From contig KV419431.1 in NCBI GenBank assembly GCA_001630475.1, positions 114,089 through 178,088 on the forward strand: 64,000 nucleotides of DNA. The letters run 5' to 3'. This DNA comes from Sistotremastrum niveocremeum HHB9708. Taxonomy: Eukaryota > Basidiomycota > Agaricomycetes > Sistotremastrales > Sistotremastraceae. Below, one piece after another: positions 42,409 to 54,961 of the stretch. Under the pieces are notes generated by a model that was not told the DNA's origin, did no database searches, and saw nothing but the letters and a program-made list of their open reading frames with translations. A program made the translations under genes and the position numbers. How positions within the stretch are numbered: the first letter of the stretch is position 1; each line of letters opens with the position of its first letter.

Positions 42409-43865
42409 ATGCTCAAGATCGGATTTGGCCGTGCCATCTCTGGAGGACCGTCGAACGAGGGACAAGATGGCATATCGCTCGACTACGATAAGAGGCTCAA
42501 GAAGCCCGGGTCGATAGTCTCAGGCGTCGTTAAGTTGGACCTCGGAATAGTGGGACAGAAAGGCATTGAGGATGTTACAGTCGAACTCGTCGGGATTGTC
42601 AAAACGTGCGTATTTTCCTATTTTATACCAGCGGTCCATTAAGCAGATCTTGGTAGTCGTGTCGTCGTTCAGAGAGGAGATACAGCAGTAACATACCGCT
42701 CCCGCAGTATATTCCTCTCCCAATCCTCTCCACTATGGTCTAAATCATCACTTCCCTCAACGTCTCTCGTGGGCTACACATCCCTCCCATTCACTTTCAC
42801 GCTTCCTCCAGAGTCTCGAAGCCTGCCACCATCCTACACCTTCTCCGCGTATCGAATCAACGGTTCAGTACAATACTACATCAAAATCACAGGCAGGAAA
42901 GCGGCGTGGTATAAATTTAATGTACGGATCTACGCACCGTTCCCTTTCCTCCCATACGATGAGAATCCACCGCCCGCGATGGATATCGCTGCGAGGAGAT
43001 TCGTGAGGGATGAAGTGCTGATGAGGAAAGGCGTCCTTTTTGGCGGACAAGCGAAGGTCGAAGGCCGGGTTCGTCTTCCTCATCTCGTAACCATTTCCTT
43101 GTCTAATCGTCACCTAGATAACACTCCCTGATATCTCGTCTCTTCCACTCTTCCGAGATATACCCATCACAATCCACGTCCGCACTCAATCTAAACCACT
43201 GCCTACATCCTCATCTCTCGATCCCTCAACATTCACTTTTCCCCTGCCACCGCTCACGCCCGACACTGTTGAACTGAATATGCAATGTATCACATTCGTC
43301 AACGCACGAGGACATACGCGAGAACGTATAACTGAATTCGAAGGGATGGGTGGATTCGGGAAGGCAGGTGGAGCGGAGAGAGCGAAGGTTCGCGTTGATG
43401 CGGGACAGGTTATCTGGATACCTGAAGGAGGGAGAGGGGAGAAGAGAGAGGCGAAGGAGGGAAGATGGTGTCAAGATGTCACGTTCAACTCGACGATGAA
43501 GTTGACGTGTCCACCTTCATTCGATATGGGTATCCTTCGGATCCGCGTACGTCTCACTCCTCGATCCAGTCCCTCACTTATCACTTATCCCTCATTCGAT
43601 GTTCGTGTAGTACGTCCTCGAGATGAAGGTCACCTTCCCCGGCCTGGGAAATACATTCAAGCTCGCTATCAATCCTCGTACTATCTCCTCCGGAATCTAT
43701 TTCAGTAACCTGACGGCGGATGCACAAGCTGAAGCACAACTGGAGCTACCTCCGTACGTTTGTCCTTAGACTGGAAAGGTCCCTGATCTCATGGTTATCA
43801 TTTATAGAACGTATTGGGAAGTTGTTGACGGAGATGATGATCACGATTACGATGAAAAGAAATAA
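42409..43865 (+). CDS. Arrestin-like protein 2
   Basis: Five exons. Exon 1 is 42409-42605 (MLKIGFGRAISGG ... KLDLGIVGQKGIEDVTVEL). Exon 2 runs from 42657 (RVVVQRGDTAVTYRSRSIFL ... GSVQYYIKITGRKAAWYKF ... MRKGVLFGGQAKVEG). Exon 3 runs from about 43131 (ITLPDISSLPLF ... GMGGFGKAGGAE ... WCQDVTFNSTMKL), and exon 4 carries MKVTFPGLGNTFKLAINPRT. The last exon ends TYWEVVDGDDDHDYDEKK at 43865. It is paralogous to the minus-strand gene at 24000-25575 through the whole length, with the same phase-2 first intron. It fits the fungal arrestin-like fold, a likely adaptor in membrane-protein trafficking or ubiquitination. The conserved Asp/His-rich C-terminus is notable. A relic third copy lies at 53.4 kb. 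Confidence 0.8.
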
Positions 43866-44025
43866 TGCTCAACTCTGACGACGAAGAGAGATCATTTGGT
43901 ACATGTACTCGCCAACTCAATCTGGTTGACTGGATCTCTGTGTTCACTTCTCCGAGATTTTCCTTCTTTCGAATCCTCTATGACCTAATAATACAGAGAC
44001 TTATGAAGCCCAATCCTCATTCAAT

Positions 44026-45843
44026 TTATATGACTGAACAAGCATAATACTTTTTTCTGAATTCTTCCAAAGAGATACGCTCCACTCGAAACGGTACACA
44101 CCGGCCTTTTGCAAGCCAATCATCCCTCTTCGCCTCCAAATTCTCCACCTGTGCCACAATCTGAAAATAAGGCACCGGAAAGTCCCTCAATTCATCGCTC
44201 GAATGCAAGATTCTCAACCACCTTAGTTGCGGACAAGGAACTGTCGAACTCCCTCGAGATACGATTCGAAGGGCTTCAATGATTGGTCTGATGTTTATCA
44301 ACCTTTTAGAGGTTAATGTCAGATGCTCCAAATTAGGAGTTCGTTTAATCAGTGCGATGACAGATTTCGAGGGGACAACTGAATCTTCTAGGAAGAGAGT
44401 CGTGAACTGTGGAAGGGAGATGGAAGGAGGGACGTATGGACCCATGTTGGCGTCGGGTTCATCGGTATGGCGCCGGATCGGGCAGACGATTGGCACACGA
44501 ATAAGTGACAAGGATTCGAGTTTGGGCATCTCTTCCAGGATATGCTGTAGCACATCTGCTTCCTTCGGAATTCCTCGGTGTCGCCCTATGAGCAGCGGCC
44601 CATCCGATAATGTGAACCGTTTGATATGGCACTCCGTTTGAGAATATTCCTCTGGAATGGGGTAGCCGAACCCGAAGCAGGCGAGGCGTAATGTTAGATT
44701 CTCGAGGCGTGCTTCGAGATGGAAGTGGTAGGCGTTGAAATTAAACCCATGAATGGCGAGATTGAGGGTCAGACTTTGGCATTCGTTCTCTGATGCTGGT
44801 AGGATCAGACTACGCAGCACATCCTCTTCCATCGGTCCAATGAGAGGTCCGTCTTGTCGATCGTACACCATGGCGAATTCGCGAAGACGAGTCCAGTCGA
44901 GACCTAGATCTGAATGCGAAACTGTGGGTACGTAGTAATTCATGATCAAGATTGAGTGCAAATCTGATGATTTTTGGAGGAATGGGTGGAGAGGAGGGGG
45001 CGGAGGCTTGAGCTTTCTGGGGTCGGCGGCAGACCTGTAGCGCCGGACGTCCTTGCTCGTACGTCCGTCGTAATCTATGGCCTCAAAAGCACAGCGAGTT
45101 AAAGTTGGAGCACCGAGATCGGCCCATTTCTCCAGTGCGGTGTGAATCATTTGGGTGGGAAGGTGGAGGAAGAGGCCACGACAATGCGGGATGATTGGAG
45201 TGACGAGGTCCAGAGCCTCTGAGATCCATGAGTGATCGATTTCGTTCTTGTGGAACTGAGCAAAGAAGTCGTATCCATTTCCACTATCCCCTTCCTCTCC
45301 GACATAATCGACATCCAAATCACTGGGATCTTCGGGCGAGGGCAGCACCTGGGGCTCGGGGCTCGCATTGTTCTCCTCAGGCGGATTGCTGGCGATGCTC
45401 TCATTTCCTTCATCTGTAGCATCGTCTTCATCCACCGCTGACAAGCTTACGTCGCTGTCAAAGTCTACCTCGGTCCCGCCAGCCATGGAGTCCGAATCAA
45501 ATTCATCCCCGAAGTCAGAGTCAGCATAGGGATCGGGGTCCACAAGAACTCTGATTTCAAACGGATGCGCGGGGAACCTTGATATGGCATCCTTTGCGAC
45601 GAGCGAATTCTTGGCGCTCCTGATACAAAGGTGTCTCCAGACGTCGAAATCGTTTAGAAGCCATTTATTCCATAGTCTGCAGACGAGACGGGCATTTTGA
45701 AAATCGGACAGTGTGTAGACGCACACTTGACGGTCTTCCTGTAGGTGATAACGCTCTGGGAGAAGACCTTGCGTCATCTCTGGCCTAAGCAAGAAGTCCC
45801 AGAGTATTCGGTGGAAAATCTCGGCGGGAATTTTGTGCGACAT
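44026..45843 (-). CDS. F-box protein (605 aa)
   Basis: A single exon starting MSHKIPAEIFHRILWDFLLR. The F-box continues to ARLVCRLWNKWLLNDFDVWR. An acidic linker spans about residues 110-195 (Asp/Glu/Ser). The body has LFLHLPTQMIHTALEKW, EAIDYDGRT, SILIMNYYVP, VYDRQDGPLIGP and LTLNLAIHGF; the Leu-rich end includes LTTLFLEDS-like repeats. The end, CVPFRVERISLEEFRKKYY, is intermediate between the two subfamilies. The upstream block is at 45981-46014. Role: predicted SCF receptor, substrate unknown. Confidence 0.85.
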   Translation of the reverse strand: MSHKIPAEIFHRILWDFLLRPEMTQGLLPERYHLQEDRQVCVYTLSDFQNARLVCRLWNKWLLNDFDVWRHLCIRSAKNSLVAKDAISRFPAHPFEIRVLVDPDPYADSDFGDEFDSDSMAGGTEVDFDSDVSLSAVDEDDATDEGNESIASNPPEENNASPEPQVLPSPEDPSDLDVDYVGEEGDSGNGYDFFAQFHKNEIDHSWISEALDLVTPIIPHCRGLFLHLPTQMIHTALEKWADLGAPTLTRCAFEAIDYDGRTSKDVRRYRSAADPRKLKPPPPPLHPFLQKSSDLHSILIMNYYVPTVSHSDLGLDWTRLREFAMVYDRQDGPLIGPMEEDVLRSLILPASENECQSLTLNLAIHGFNFNAYHFHLEARLENLTLRLACFGFGYPIPEEYSQTECHIKRFTLSDGPLLIGRHRGIPKEADVLQHILEEMPKLESLSLIRVPIVCPIRRHTDEPDANMGPYVPPSISLPQFTTLFLEDSVVPSKSVIALIKRTPNLEHLTLTSKRLINIRPIIEALRIVSRGSSTVPCPQLRWLRILHSSDELRDFPVPYFQIVAQVENLEAKRDDWLAKGRCVPFRVERISLEEFRKKYYACSVI

Positions 45844-45980
45844 TTAGCGACTTGTGAAGGCCAAACAGAACCCAGTGATCCTGTGTGCCGATAAGAAGCC
45901 TATTTCATTTTCGGAATGTCAATGACACGAACCTCCGCCGTTCATGCAAGCTTAAATGCTCGAATTGGATACGGCACCAG

Positions 45981-46014
45981 ATGAAGCCTTAGTAGACCAA
46001 ACAAGGCCAAACAC
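45981..46014 (-). promoter_or_regulatory. F-box upstream block
   Basis: The minus strand reads GTTTGGCCTTGTTTGGTCTA, then CTAAGGCTTCA, about 140-170 bp before the ATG at 45843. Confidence 0.55.
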
Positions 46015-48531
46015 TGCTCAAGTGCACTGCGGCGGCCGGGCCAGTTTTGCGGCCAGTCCGGGTCACCTCAAGAAAATCTCTCGGATTGGATGTCCAACGT
46101 GAGCATGAGTGGAAATACTTCAGAGCGTCTGACGTCTCTCAAGCAGATCGATGAACTTGGTTGGGAGGGAGAGTGCGGCCCGCACTGCGCGGTGTCGCAA
46201 AAATCAAAAGTGCCTGATAAGGGACCGCCGAACCTTACGGCATTATTCTTAGCGACAAGGCGGTGTCAGTAGACTGAGGGCGCCTAATAAGGCTCGGATA
46301 AGGTGTATCAGATTTCTGAGAACGGATACAGTCTATAAGGAATCTCGAGTGCTCGAAGCAGGAATTATCTGGCGGGATCGGCGCAGGCGAGTTGCAATGT
46401 CGGTTGTATTAGAGGTTTCCAAAGTGCTGATGGGGCCAGAGTAGCCGTATCAGAGTACTCAGAGACCATTATTGTAGTCTGATAGACTGTATCATGTCCA
46501 CATAACATTTCCGTGGAATATGCAATTTCCAACAGTTCCGCATTGAAGCTAGGATGTGCGGGACAGCTTGTCCTTGATAGTAGTGCCTTTAGTTTGCAGT
46601 TCTAGCTCGAGCTGGTGTGATCTTCAGACGATGGATAATAAAGATAATATAGGGCAAATAATTTGATAAATGTATGAAGAGCGATGTGATATATCGATGA
46701 TGGCAGGGATGATTTCGGACATTCAACGCTGGGACGCAGTGGGAAAAGAGGAGCACTGTCGAATTTTGGAAACCATTTGATAAATCACGGAGAGAATGAT
46801 TGACTTACCATAGATTGGCTAATGCGCATGTCGTTCATCTCGGTGCGCGACTCTGCCTCTCCGTGAGCATTCGCTCGTCCGAAACATCATCACTGACATC
46901 CACCGATTTAGAAACCATAGCCCTTGCAGAGAAGGCCGCGGGACATTGATTCTGACAAGGCCCTGATCAAGAAGGGCCTGTACTTACCAATTCTGGAAGG
47001 CGCGATCGAAAGATCAAACTATGAGTATCAATCTGGATAGAAGCAGTCGAAAAAGATCCCTGGATCCAGAAGGTGGACGAGAATGGTGTTGGCAAGTTGC
47101 AGTGTTGGGGTTAAACCTGAGGCACGAGGACTTGAGCTTGCACCGAAGCTGGTAGATGATGATAGGAAGCGGACGAGGAGAGTTGGATGCTGGATGTGAA
47201 CCTTTCCTCCGCTTGATTTTCGGTACATTGTTTCTGTCTCCCGCTCATCCGGTAATAGCATTGCTTCGGTGTTATATAATTGAGTGTAGAGTTGCGTTAT
47301 CTGATTGGCAAGACATGGATTTAGGTGCAGAAAGGCAGAAAGGAAGGCGTTATAGGATATCATGATGACCTGAGGTTGCATAGGTGATGCGAAACAGGGG
47401 ACGTGGATTCAGGCTGAGAAGTTGTCCTCCTGCGTAAGGGGCATTGGGTACGTTCTCTTTCTTTCCTCATGTTTCTCTCACACTAAATGCAATTGATCAC
47501 TCCTTCCTTCAGTGGCATATAATCGGATCACAAGATATGATTCCTTATCCCTGTCATGGATTCGAAAGTAGAATCGAAACATCTCTCGACTTCAGCTTAC
47601 CTGCGCATGCCAGAATATCCTTCGACTATTGATCTGTGACAAAGGGCCTGGGTTGACTGATGTCAGGACGTATTAGGTGGTCAATGGCGTCTCCGATGAT
47701 TATAACTATTACCGTGAGGTAGGCCCAAGGCCTGGGATTCATGATCCCAGAGTTCGAACTCCTGCCTGGTTTGGAATTGAGCCTGAGTTCGGTTCGTGAC
47801 TACGTGCGGCCCTTTTCTCTTTCGAGAACCTGGGAGAGCCTTGGGCTGCTAAGTTGCTTTGTGTCTCTTCACGTTTCCGTTATTGCTGATTACGATCTCG
47901 CTGCCTTGTATAATATCGAGGATTTCAATTCGTCTCAGCTACTAACTGTTTATTTGATCGAAAGGAGATTCCTATCCTCGCGCTCCCGTGTTTCAGCCCT
48001 TGTTTCCTTTGCTTCTCGATTTTCAAGTTCATATTCGTCAACTGCACACGCTTATTACTCAAGCCTGGCGATCGAACGTCAAAATAACTCAAATGTTGAC
48101 ATAGCGGACCATACTTTGGCCGGATCAATCGTTTCACTTGTTTCAAAGTCAAACTAGAGAGAGAAAACACTGGTTTCCTTCTCATACAACGTCAACCCCG
48201 ACTGTACGACACATCTGTACAACATCACAATCTCAACACCATGATACTAAGATTTTTCTTTGACTCGATTGCGGGATCGGAAAGACGGTAACAACTTTTT
48301 TTGTATTTTGAGGCTACTGCGGGTCGACGTAGGAATTCGAATGCAAGGACCAAATGGCTGTGGATGCCTTGTCGTGTTTCGAGACATCATGGGAGCGAAG
48401 GCTTTGGAAAGACATGTGGAATATTTATCAGCGAGGAGAGGTAGGAACCTCTGATCGCAACGTTGAAAGTAAAAACGAATGCTTCTTTAGGTCTCAGCCG
48501 GTTGAGTAGTCTTGATTCACTACTCGTTCGG
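46015..48531. other. 2.5-kb gene-poor stretch
   Basis: No gene is recognised. Open frames at 47028-47381 (minus) and 47741-48157 (plus) have no domains. A tRNA-like hairpin near 47735 was rejected. A 12-of-15-bp hairpin (AGCCG...CGGCT) lies at 48498-48533, overlapping the tyrosinase stop. Confidence 0.5.
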
Positions 48532-50892
48532 CTAGTACACCCAAGCAGCGCCGCTTAAAGCTTGCTTCGGCTCAAATATAGGGAGTCTCCCCGGATCTGA
48601 AACGTAATGCACAGACCCGTATTCCGTTGTCACATTCAGGGAAATAGCGGCGGGTTCCACCTCCTCTCCATTCAACTGGGGCGGGAAAACACAGACAGTC
48701 AACATAAAGTTCCTACTCGCGCTTCATCATACACACCTTGTAAATTTTCCACGTTACATTGGCATCCAAGAAGGAAGCCACAGTATCAGGGTCGAGATTC
48801 TTGAGCCGACGAGACGCATTCGAGTCTCGAAGAGCAGAATACAATGCAGCGGACAGGACAACTTGTCCAGTCGAAATAGCCCCAGCAAGTTGCTGGTCCT
48901 GACAGTTCTCGCAGCCGGTTTGGCTAATCGGGGAGGAGAAGTTCGTGACCTGCCCGATTTCGCTGCCTTGCAGAAAGAAATGTATCACAAACCCAAGGCC
49001 ACCTAGAGCGAATCTGAAGTGACGAATACTTAAGTACCACAGTGATCACGCCTGGGTATGACTGGCCTTTTGTACTCGACATTCAAAACAAAATCCTTAG
49101 GATCGCCCAGGTCCCGAGCCAGAGCCAGTTCAGAGCTGGAGGGCCCATATAATGCTGTGATTTGAGCTCGGATACCGCTTATATACTGGTCTTGGGAGTC
49201 CGCTCCATTCTCGCCATTAGAAAGCCCGTGTGGAAGCTCGGGATATGTGTAGCCAAACGCTGTCCAGTCACGCACTGTGTTCGAAGTAAAGGATTTGTTT
49301 TGCTTGTTAACATGGAACGGAGACAGAGGTGACTCGGACGTAAGAGCTGTGTTATCTTAGACCCTTGATTCCGTACAATTATATTCCGTTGCACGTACCC
49401 TTGTCATCATGATCACCCTTCGTGTTAGGGTCAGGAATCCACCGGTCAGGATACAGAGTTTGCCAAATTGCGAGCAAACGATCAACATTACTAACAATCA
49501 ACATGAGTATGCGAGCATGTGATTGACATAAAGCAATCACCAATGATGAAACCAAAATATAGGATCAAAGGCCGAGACCGCTGTCTCGCTCATATGTCCT
49601 GGGCCATGCGATTGGTCCCTGTTTCCGCCACCGCCGATGTAGACGTGCACATTGCTTGATTTGAGGATGTCAATTTGATGACCAATTACTTCATATAACA
49701 GAGGTCTTGGCACTTACTTGTGGATGGATTCAAGTGATAGATGAGATCGTGATTTGACCGTAACCTTTGGTGGAATGTTTGGAGACTTGGACGACTGGCT
49801 CTGGACTTGGTTGACAGTGGCAAATTCCTCGTACGTCTGACAGTACTTGGGACACATAAGCCGATAGACCAAGCCCCAAAGCGGGACTTGTGGTGGGTCT
49901 CCGGGGGTTTCAAGTCCGTTAAGTGCCTTAGTGACATCGTCATTATTCTGAATGCCCCCTATCCAGATCTTTTGTACGTTAGGGTCTTTGGAGTTGTACT
50001 TGGGAGGGTGTCTGCTGGTCGATTGAGCGATGCTATACTACGAAAGTGGTGACTAAGGATCAGTAGATCAATGTAGAAAGGCGACTCTGACTCACAGGAC
50101 TGTCTTCTCCGCCAGTGTCCTCAAAAACGATGCCAAGGTCCTTCATTGGAACGCTAGTCTGGAAGCTATACACGGGATTGTGGTTGTTGTTGATGATTTT
50201 ATCAGGCGCCGTCGCCACATTGCCAGCCTGAGCTTGGGAGGAAGAGACGGCCTCGCGCAAAATTCCAACGGTCTCTTGGAGAATGTCTACATATTTGTTG
50301 ATATTTGGCTCACGAACAATCGCAGCGACATCTGGATGCCTGACACCCCAGTCCCAGTAAGGAAGTCGCCACGAATTTGCGAGCTCGGTCAAGCGGACTT
50401 GTTTTTTGGCATCCTCAACCCAAGGGATCAGGTCATTGATCATGATTTCATGGATTCGTTGCTATAGAGGTCACTTGAATTTTTATTTTTATTCGAAAGT
50501 AATCGAACAGGAATGCTAACCTCAAATAGAAGGAGATAAGGACGGTGCCATGTTGGGAAGAGGATGGTTGAATGGGCGCAATAATACGCGTTTGGATCAG
50601 GATATTCTGCGCCATCCCAAGGTTCTCGAGGCAGGCCGTGAATACCTAGAGTTCTTATGAACTTAAATGTCAACACCAAAGCATGGGATCTGACTCAACC
50701 TGCAATTTTAAAGTATGATAACTTTTCCTCCGGTTTGATTCTCTGAAATCTTTCAAAAGCTAAGAGAAACAGAGCCACTTGCTCTTTGTTTTCATCGTTG
50801 GAAGCCCACTCATGAATCTCTCGGCGGATTGGAATTGGGGTATTGGGGGGTACTGGAATACCAGTGATCGCGTAAGTTCCGACGTTGGCCAT
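48532..50892 (-). CDS. Tyrosinase 1 (two-copper polyphenol oxidase)
   Basis: A multi-exon gene starting [20 protein letters not shown] at 50892 and ending ...SGAAWVY at 48532. The copper-A site is clear: [30 protein letters not shown] (three His). The copper-B site is spread over three exons: [12 protein letters not shown], then [30 protein letters not shown] (HxxxH plus HH). These residues bind the dicopper centre that hydroxylates monophenols and oxidises diphenols to quinones. The C-terminal part carries [10 protein letters not shown], as in fungal tyrosinase C-terminal domains that shield the active site before activation. No signal peptide is seen. One intron appears to use a GC donor (AAAAG|GCCAGT..CACTTCAG), which keeps frame at the position where tyrosinase 2 has a GT intron. 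Confidence 0.85.
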
Positions 50893-50985
50893 ACTGTTGC
50901 AGTAGAGAAAATCGTTTCCGATTGTCCAGATAAGTGCCGGTGGAAGCAACACAGGGTGTGTGTATTGACGGGCAGCAAGTTCGAT

Positions 50986-50993
50986 CTTATATA
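50986..50993 (-). promoter_or_regulatory. TATA box of tyrosinase 1
   Basis: TATATAAG on the minus strand, about 95 bp before the ATG at 50892. Tyrosinase 2 has the same word. Confidence 0.5.
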
Positions 50994-53349
50994 CTAGTAG
51001 ACTAAGGTCTTCGCAGCGGAAACGGAGTTTGTGGCTTGTGAGTCTAAGAATAGATACCAACCGGTCTGGGATACAGGTACTTCGCCTGTGGAATCGAGGG
51101 ACGCTGACAGCTGTCATGCACCGAAATACACCCGCACTAGGCTCACTGTAGGGTCGAAAGGCATCATCATCCATTGCAATATATTAATAGGATACTGGAC
51201 ATATTCACACGGAATTGGACCATCACTCACGCGTGCTCTATATACAGGGTTAAGATCCACCTATCAGAATCTCAGCGGCTCCGGCCCTCAGCCTGTACAT
51301 CAGGAAATAGGGTCCCAGAACCAAAGTTCTTCTGTAGGTGCCAAGAACCGTAAAGAATTCCATAGACCTACAAGAAGACTTGAGACGCTATGGGGAAGGA
51401 CTTGTGTGAGCCCGAGCAATCCCATAGTAGTCACATCGCAGTCCATAACACGTGGCAGCCTGAAAAAACTGGATTGGAAGCCTTTGGATGGTGCGTACAG
51501 TACGTCGAATCTGATGAGACATTTGATTTGTACACTTATACGGTCGTCCAACCCCCAAGCGTGGTACTCACAACCAAAAGAAGAGCTCAGGAGTCAGCGC
51601 TCAGTTGGGACCTCATTTGACTGGGTGAACAATTGTTGTTGGTATGATTCGAAGGTTAATCATGGAGACAAGAGCTCACTATAGCCATTCGTGTATGTCT
51701 AACGGTTTTCTCGATCTTCCTGGATGTGTCTAAGAAGTGCGCACATCGTGGATACTGGTGCGTAGATCACTTTCGATACCACCTTGCGCTCGTGATCCTG
51801 GTGGCGCAAAACTCCTGTTGTTGGTGGCAACAGGAAACGACTCAGCGCGCAAGGAGGATTCGGATCCTATAGAAATGTCGTTCGCCATGCTGCCACTGAT
51901 GTTGCATCTCTCTCTCAGGCTAAGAGGCCGCAGGTCCGCGGGACAATCGCCGTCCTCACTGCTGGTTGTCAGCGGTTGACATGTCAGGCCTTCGAATTCC
52001 CGGCATATACTTCAGTGAAATCACCACAGCTGGACCTGTATGTTCATTTTAGCGAGAAATACCTTGAGTCAAGGCTGAGTCCCGTCGGTAATAAACCAGG
52101 ATTGAGGTAAAGACCATGCCGACATCACGGCTCGAACTTCAGCAATCCCAGACTACAATACACAGAGCAGCTCCCTTAGGGACTGCAGCTACTGTGCAGA
52201 TGATTCTGCGCTTTCTTTGGTTCAAGGAGAGCGAAGGCGGCCTGTGGATCTGATCGAGCTGAATCTATACTACCGTAAATCAGGATCCATAGGGGAGGAG
52301 AAATGGGGTCTTGAGATCAACGATGAGTCCAAGACCATGAAAAAATGAGCCTTTCGTTTGCTCCTATACAGGGCCGTACGTTCCAGCCCGGCGCTGTTTC
52401 ACCGAATAGTCGGAAATTGAGTGTGGAGGATGCCATGTTGATACGTCTGTAGCACTACATGCCAAGAAAACACAGAGCAGCTCCCTTTGGGAATGCAACT
52501 ACGGTGCGAGCGATCCTGTCAGAACAACGCGAAAGAATGGGGCCTATAAGACTCACAGGATCAGCTATATACTCTCTGCTCCAGGGGATTACGTCTCGCG
52601 TAATTGAGTTCCGATATCGGTAATAAAAAAAAAGAGGGGGGCTGTGAGGCCAAGAGCGGGTCCAATGATCTGAAGGCCGTTGGTAAAAACAATGGATAGA
52701 CCCTATTCTGCGTGCTAAAGCGATACCGGAACTGCGGGGCTGATTTACTGAACGCTGCGAGAGGGGTGAAGAAGCCGCCGGGAATTTGACTCTAACACCC
52801 ACAAACACCCTATTCCCGTGGTAGAAGCCCAAGATAATGCAGGTCGTTCCTTGAGGGATGTGAAAGTAGCACCATCTCACGACATCGTAGATTCAGAGAG
52901 CGTCCGGATATTGATTTCGCCCTTGCATAGACCTCCTCGTGGTTCTACGAGATTTAAATTTGGATCAAGTGAGCCCGTGATGTTAACATGACCATGAAGC
53001 ACTCACTGAGCTGAGATAGAATGTCAAAGAAGACGATGAGCTCTCCTGAATGGCAGCTTATGATCTCACGACACGCGGCGCCCGACCAAACAAGGGTAAG
53101 ACGGCAGGTTCTGATTGTCAGGTTGCAAAATTTCGACCACATCTTCTTAACACAACTCCATCTAGTTCTTCAACAGAGTCTTGTGCTCGTAGCTTGTTTA
53201 AAGCACCTTGTTGATGGTCAAGAGTTGAACGTTGAGCCTAGGTGGCACCCGGCCAAAGCCGACCGTTATCCTCACCAGCCTGCACAGCAGCTCTGCGGAA
53301 TGGAAACGACGAGGAAGCCTGGCCATCTGTGACTGACCACTACGGACAG
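50994..53349. other. Gene-poor stretch with a diverged direct repeat
   Basis: No intact gene is seen. CACAGAGCAGCTCCCTTAGG at 52159 and CACAGAGCAGCTCCCTTTGG near 52470 begin two similar ~45-bp stretches. A third, weaker relative lies near 52840-52870. On the minus strand they read roughly (V)PKGAALC, FPKGAALC and IPQGTTC. Confidence 0.45.
52159..52514. repeat. Diverged direct repeat, two clear units
   Basis: The units are at about 52159-52202 and 52470-52514 and share CACAGAGCAGCTCCCTT, GGGA, TGCA and CTAC. A degenerate third copy lies about 350 bp further on. The origin is unknown; possibly duplicated relics of a coding exon. Confidence 0.5.
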
Positions 53350-53960
53350 CGGTAGATATAAACCACACCTCACTATACTTATATCCTCTGTTTCTACTCT
53401 CCATTTCCTCTTTTCGATGAGAATCCACCGCCTGCTTGGGATGTTGCATCAAGAATTTTAGAAAGAGGAGATTGTGATAACGAAGGTTTTGCTATCCGCG
53501 GAGGCTGCAAAAATCAACTGAGAGGTACGTCCTCTTTTGCTTATCCACAGCGAAGAACTCTGATCGGAATCATCGGATAGTAGATTACGACAACGGATCC
53601 CTCATCTCTCATACTACCCTTTGAAGACATACGTCTGCACTGTAATGTAGATTCGTACCGAACCGAACTCGCTCTCTCACAAGTTCTCTTGATACAACGT
53701 CATTCATGCCCCTTCTACTGCCCGACAGCTTGATAATCGAACATATGGCCCGAGGACACCTTCGGGAACGCGTCACAGGGCTACATGGGATCGGAGGATT
53801 TGGACGACTGGATGGCAGACACTGCGGGAGTGTCATAATGAAAGCTGGACAAGTGTCGACGAACACGGAAAGGACGAGTAAGAAGCGAGGTGCAGTCAGA
53901 GCGTCACATTTCGTTCTGCGAAGTTGACGTGTCCACTTACAAGAATCTTAGAAATTCTGT
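53350..53960 (+). pseudogene. Arrestin-like relic
   Basis: Sequence near 53405 reads FDENPPPAWDVASRIL, matching YDENPPPAMDIAARRF of arrestin-like protein 2. Near 53735-53850, ARGHLRERVTGLHGIGGFG aligns with ARGHTRERITEFEGMGGFG. AAGTTGACGTGTCCA near 53921 matches the exon end of that gene. The parts lie in the right order but in different frames, with several breaks. It is a decayed third paralogue. Confidence 0.75.
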
Positions 53961-54961
53961 CCCTCAAAGCCTCTCTCACGATCTTCCTATCTTCACTGCT
54001 GATAGTATATCCGGGGTAATGGAGTCGGTCGTCACGTCTCATTCGCCGGAAGTACTCACGAGGTATCCTCCGGCCACTATGGAACAGCCCACGATGGAGA
54101 GATCCCGATGCCCACTCGTTCTTACATGTCGTTCTAGTTTCCCTATAAAGCAGGGGCCCTGATCAAGATGAACTCCTCATTGCTGAAAACCTCTCAAATT
54201 CGATACACAGATTTCCGTGATGTGTACTTCCTCCCCTCTAGTCAGAAAGGCTTAGAACGTTCAGAACGAACTGAGGAGAATATAGACCAGGTTTGCTCTA
54301 GTTATGCCCTCCTCTACTCGAGTATACTGTACTCGTGCTGATCTGTGAGATCAGCTGTTGCCTAGGGAAGCGCAGCCAAGAATGCTAATCATGGTCTCTC
54401 CAAGTTTATTCAATCACGTTGTGACAAAACTGCACTCCCGGGAGTATGCTTACTCGTTAATTGGGCACGCAAGTCTCATATCCTGATCGTCTATGGCCAT
54501 TCTCTGCGGACGCCACGGGATGTAGATTGAAGAACTGGTCCGAGATTGCTTAATACACATTCCCGGCAGATCTCTTTGTGACCTCTTGGATTGCTATATC
54601 CTGACCGGCTTCTCGTTGCTCTCGACGTCCTCTTGGCCATAATGATCACAGTCATTTCTCCGAAGATAACAGAGTCGCATACCACAACATCGTCTTCTGC
54701 GCTTCGGTACAAAGTAATACACATGAAAATTTTCATTGTCTCTTCCCCAGCTCAGCTTGTCCAGCCCCTTGCCTGTAGAAACGGAAAACGGAACACAAAA
54801 TCCTTGGTGACGTCTTGTCATGCCGACCCGTGCGCAGGTCTGCTCAATAGATATTTCGGACGCAGTCAATGCGAAAGCGTCTGGAGTTCGATGTTCCTTT
54901 GGATCAGTTTTGATCAGAGTGTGTTGTATATACTGAACTGGACTTACTTCAAACGTCAATA
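53961..54961. other. Intergenic
   Basis: No gene is recognised. Two overlapping ~129-codon frames on opposite strands (54591-54983) have no domains. Confidence 0.5.

Noticed and set aside
47715-47765. tRNA-like hairpin (TGGGATTCATGATCCCA followed by GTTCGAACTCC)
   Set aside because: It has an anticodon-arm-like stem with CAT and a T-loop-like word, but no room for a variable loop and no acceptor or D arm; at most a pseudo-tRNA.
47028-48157. Open frames of 117 and 138 codons
   Set aside because: No domains, composition not convincing, no paralogue in the window.
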